8,365 bases of DNA from Pseudomonadota bacterium (GTDB lineage Bacteria > Pseudomonadota > Alphaproteobacteria > UBA8366 > JADFVY01), in contig DAOVHN010000076.1 of the NCBI GenBank assembly GCA_030671915.1, positions 1 through 8,365 of the forward strand, in the 5' to 3' direction. The notes under the pieces were generated by a model. That model saw nothing but the letters and a program-made list of their open reading frames with translations, had not been told where the DNA came from and searched no databases. Positions 5,846-8,365 of this stretch are shown here, one piece after another (the stretch's first letter is position 1; every line of letters begins with the position of its first letter). Both the position numbers and the translations under genes were made by a program.

Positions 5846-6853
5846 TCAGATGAGCTTGCCCATGGCCACTGCCGTATCCGACATGCGGTTGGAGAAGCCC
5901 CATTCGTTGTCGTACCAGGACAGCACGCGTACGAACTTGCCGTCGATCACCTGGGTCTGGGTCAGGTCGAAGGTCGAGCTGGCCGGGTTGTGGTTGAAGT
6001 CGATGGAGACCAGCGGCTTGTCGTTGGCCACCAGCACGCCCTTCAGCTCGCCCTTGGCGGCCTTGACGATGGCTTCGTTGACTTCTTCCACCGTGGTTTT
6101 CTTCTTCGAATCGAATTTCAGGTCGATCAGCGAGACATTCGGCGTCGGCACGCGGATCGCGCTGCCGTCCAGCTTGCCTTCCAGTTCCGGCATCACCAGT
6201 CCGACCGCCTTGGCCGCGCCGGTGGAGGTCGGGATCATCGACACGGCCGCCGCGCGGGCGCGCCGCAGGTCGCTATGCAGCGTATCCACCGTCGCCTGGT
6301 CGCCGGTATAGGAGTGGATCGTCGTCATGTAGCCGCGCTCGATGCCCAGCGCCTTGTGCAGCACATAGGCGACGGGGGCCAGGCAGTTGGTGGTGCAGGA
6401 CGCGTTGGAGACGACCTTGTGGCTCTTCTTGAGCTTCTTGTGGTTGACGCCATAGACGACCGTCAGATCGGCACCGCTCGACGGGGCCGAGACCAGCACC
6501 CGCTTGGCGCCGGCATCCAGATGCATCGCCGCTTTGTCGCGCGCCGAGAAGATGCCGGTGCATTCGAAGGCGATATCGACGCCGAGTTCCTTCCAGGGCA
6601 GCTTGGTGGGGTCGCGCTCGGCCGTGACCTTGACCTTGCCGCGGCCGAAATCCATCCAGTCCTTGCCGGTCTTCACCCTGGTCGGCAGCGTGCCGTGCAC
6701 CGAATCGTAGGTCACCAGATGGGCGTTGGCCTCGACCGAGCCCAGATCGTTGATGCCGACGAACTCGATATCCTTGCGGCCCGACTCGATCGCCGCGCGA
6801 AGCACCAGCCGCCCGATGCGGCCGAATCCGTTAATCGCTACACGTAATGCCAT
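5846..6853 (-). CDS. gap: Glyceraldehyde-3-phosphate dehydrogenase, type I
   Basis: This 335-residue cytoplasmic enzyme interconverts glyceraldehyde 3-phosphate and 1,3-bisphosphoglycerate with NAD(P) and phosphate. The N-terminal Rossmann domain begins [15 protein letters not shown] (1-15), with the cofactor-ribose aspartate D36 in INDLGS. The catalytic signature [12 protein letters not shown] (149-160) holds C153, and H180 lies in [10 protein letters not shown]. The P-site segment [13 protein letters not shown] (206-218) and the C-terminal [12 protein letters not shown] (312-323) are intact, and length is normal. ATG at 6853 has AGAGGA (6862-6867) 8 bases upstream. The gene follows tkt by 46 bases without an evident promoter, so the two are probably cotranscribed; a hairpin terminator follows. 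At the positions aligned with Leu187-Pro188 of the NAD-specific Bacillus enzyme I read T191-L192, so strict NAD preference is not certain. Confidence 0.98.
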   Translation of the reverse strand: MALRVAINGFGRIGRLVLRAAIESGRKDIEFVGINDLGSVEANAHLVTYDSVHGTLPTRVKTGKDWMDFGRGKVKVTAERDPTKLPWKELGVDIAFECTGIFSARDKAAMHLDAGAKRVLVSAPSSGADLTVVYGVNHKKLKKSHKVVSNASCTTNCLAPVAYVLHKALGIERGYMTTIHSYTGDQATVDTLHSDLRRARAAAVSMIPTSTGAAKAVGLVMPELEGKLDGSAIRVPTPNVSLIDLKFDSKKKTTVEEVNEAIVKAAKGELKGVLVANDKPLVSIDFNHNPASSTFDLTQTQVIDGKFVRVLSWYDNEWGFSNRMSDTAVAMGKLI

Positions 6854-6899
6854 TCGACTAGTCCTCTCAGAAATTCGTTTGCCTGTCCCGTGGGGAGTT

Positions 6900-8365
6900 C
6901 TACAGCCTCTTTTTGGCCTCGGCCACCACGGCGTCCGGGGTGATGCCGAAATGTTCGTAAAGTTGCCCGATCGGAGCGGAGGCTCCGAAGGAATCCATGC
7001 CGACGAAACCGCCGTGATTGCGGATCAGCGCGTCCCAGCCCTGGCGCACCGCCGCCTCGACGCCGACCCGCACTGTTTTCGGCCCCAGCACAGACTTGCG
7101 GTAGGCCTCGTCCTGGGCCGCGAATAGCTCGAAGCAGGGGACCGAGACGACCGCCGTCGGCGTTCCCCCGGCCTCCAGCGTTTCGCGCGCCGCCATTGCA
7201 ATCTCAACCTCCGAACCGGTGGCTAGCAGGGTCACTTTACGCCCATCCGCGCCGCACGCCGCCTCGGCCAGCACGTAAGCGCCTTTGGCCGAACGGTTCT
7301 CGGCGGTATGCTCGGTGCGCTGGGTGGGCAGGCCCTGGCGGGTCAGGGCCAGGACAGACGGGGTCTTGTCGTTATGCAGCGCCAGCGCCCAGCATTCCGC
7401 GGTCTCGACGATATCGGCCGGGCGGAAGACGTTCAGGTTCGGCATGGCGCGGAGCGCCGCCAGATGCTCGACCGGCTGATGGGTCGGGCCATCTTCGCCC
7501 AGGCCGATGGAATCGTGGGTCATGACATAGACGACCCGCGTGCCCATCAGGGCCGACAGCCGGATCGCCGGGCGGCAGTAATCGGCGAACACCAGGAAGG
7601 TGCCGCCATAGGGGATCAGCCCGCCATGCAGCGCGATGCCGTTCATCGCCGCCGCCATGCCATGTTCGCGCACGCCGTAATTGATGTAGGAGCCCGAGAA
7701 ATCGCCGGCCTCCACCGCCTGCATGCCCGCGACCTTGGTGCCGTTGGACCCGGTAAGGTCGGCCGAACCGCCGACCATTTCGGGCACGGCGGCGGTCAGT
7801 ACCTCCAGCACCTTCTGCGACGAGACACGGGTCGCCAGTTTGGGCGCCTCCTCGCTCATCCGCTTCTTGAATTCGTCCAGCGCGGTTTCCCAGCCCAGCG
7901 GCAGGTCGCCGGCGGTGGCGCGTTCGAAGGTGTTGCGCAGGTCCGTGTCCAGGCCCGCGAGCCGCCCTTCCCAGGCGGTGCGTTCCGCCGCGCCGCGCGC
8001 GCCGGCCGCGCGCCAGGCATCCAGGATGTGACCCGGCACCTCGAAGGGCGGATAGGGCCAGCCCAGCTTCTCGCGCGCGCCGGCGATTTCCTCGTCGCCC
8101 AGCGGCGCGCCGTGGGTTGCGGAGGTGCCAGCCTTGGTCGGTGCGCCGAAACCGATCACCGTCTTGCAGGCGATCAGCGAGGGGGCGTCGGTTTGCTTGG
8201 CCGCTGCGATTGCCGCATCGATGGCGTCCGCGTCATGCCCGTTCACGCGCGCCACGTCCCAGCCCGATGCCTGGAAGCGCGCCAGTTGGTCGTCGCCGAC
8301 CGAGATGTCGGTCTTGCCGTCGATGGTGATGCCGTTATCGTCGAACAGCACGATCAGCTTGCTTA
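6900..8365 (-). CDS. tkt: Transketolase (N-terminus outside window)
   Basis: The C-terminal 487 residues of transketolase are visible, ending with TAG at 6900-6902; roughly 170-180 residues, including the first thiamine diphosphate-binding GDG motif, lie beyond the right edge. The enzyme moves two-carbon ketol units between sugar phosphates in the pentose phosphate and Calvin pathways and requires thiamine diphosphate and Mg2+. [16 protein letters not shown] opens the visible part (end of the PP domain). GSADLTGSN starts the pyrimidine domain, and YGVREHGM contains the glutamate that activates the cofactor (codon at 7665-7667). [21 protein letters not shown] carries substrate-phosphate and catalytic histidines, and LTRQGLP the phosphate-binding arginine. 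The C-terminal domain ([10 protein letters not shown] to the end) is complete. The frame is open to the edge, so the GTG at 8351 is an internal codon, not the start. Probably cotranscribed with gap. Confidence 0.97.
   Translation of the reverse strand, partial: SKLIVLFDDNGITIDGKTDISVGDDQLARFQASGWDVARVNGHDADAIDAAIAAAKQTDAPSLIACKTVIGFGAPTKAGTSATHGAPLGDEEIAGAREKLGWPYPPFEVPGHILDAWRAAGARGAAERTAWEGRLAGLDTDLRNTFERATAGDLPLGWETALDEFKKRMSEEAPKLATRVSSQKVLEVLTAAVPEMVGGSADLTGSNGTKVAGMQAVEAGDFSGSYINYGVREHGMAAAMNGIALHGGLIPYGGTFLVFADYCRPAIRLSALMGTRVVYVMTHDSIGLGEDGPTHQPVEHLAALRAMPNLNVFRPADIVETAECWALALHNDKTPSVLALTRQGLPTQRTEHTAENRSAKGAYVLAEAACGADGRKVTLLATGSEVEIAMAARETLEAGGTPTAVVSVPCFELFAAQDEAYRKSVLGPKTVRVGVEAAVRQGWDALIRNHGGFVGMDSFGASAPIGQLYEHFGITPDAVVAEAKKRL

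Noticed and set aside
5706..5903. Minus-strand 65-codon frame bridging the end of gap and the start of the lyase gene.
   Set aside because: It overlaps gap in another frame and reads straight through the terminator hairpin. It has no ribosome site or motif.
5990..6847. Plus-strand frame of 285 codons opposite gap.
   Set aside because: Antisense shadow of a highly conserved GAPDH. The translation has repeated R, G, H, D-rich stretches with no domain signal.
8351..8351. GTG at 8351 considered as the transketolase start.
   Set aside because: The frame continues to the window edge with SKLIV, which matches the conserved segment before DDNG. The gene is truncated by the window, not starting here.

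Overview
The window is high-GC and densely coding, and every supported gene lies on the minus strand. Codon use is strongly G/C-ending throughout, and transketolase and GAPDH have the usual proteobacterial forms. A TRAP transporter with a separate DctQ subunit and a DinF-type MATE pump also fit. My inference is an alphaproteobacterium, perhaps Rhodospirillales-like. No marker gene fixes the genus, and nothing looks foreign: I see no insertion sequence, phage gene, tRNA, rRNA or CRISPR array.

Layout in the direction of transcription, from high to low coordinates. (1) A transketolase gene (tkt) enters at the right edge without its first part, and a GAPDH gene (gap) follows after 46 bases. Together they are a central-carbon pair serving the pentose phosphate or Calvin cycle and glycolysis. 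Behind gap stands a 13-bp hairpin with a UUCG loop, read as a terminator. (2) A second transcription unit follows. It has a lyase of the isocitrate lyase/PEP mutase superfamily with a KRCGH active-site motif. Next comes a complete tripartite TRAP transporter: binding protein dctP, small membrane subunit dctQ and large permease dctM, spaced 58, 12 and 6 bases apart. (3) After a 250-base gap comes a DinF-like MATE efflux transporter. (4) Last is the start of a rhodanese-domain gene, cut by the left edge and preceded by a good sigma-70-type promoter.

The most coherent functional proposal is that unit 2 is an uptake-and-cleavage module. The TRAP system would import an organic acid, and the lyase would split it, or a product of it, by retro-aldol C-C cleavage into pyruvate or another 2-oxo acid plus a second acid. 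The substrate cannot be read from sequence.

The families are all known and I do not see a wholly new system. The points that deserve a second look are the lyase-TRAP pairing, a strong hairpin at the dctP/dctQ junction that conflicts with the dctQ start, the non-ATG starts, a mini-ORF overlapping the MATE start, and the mixed cofactor-specificity residues of GAPDH.
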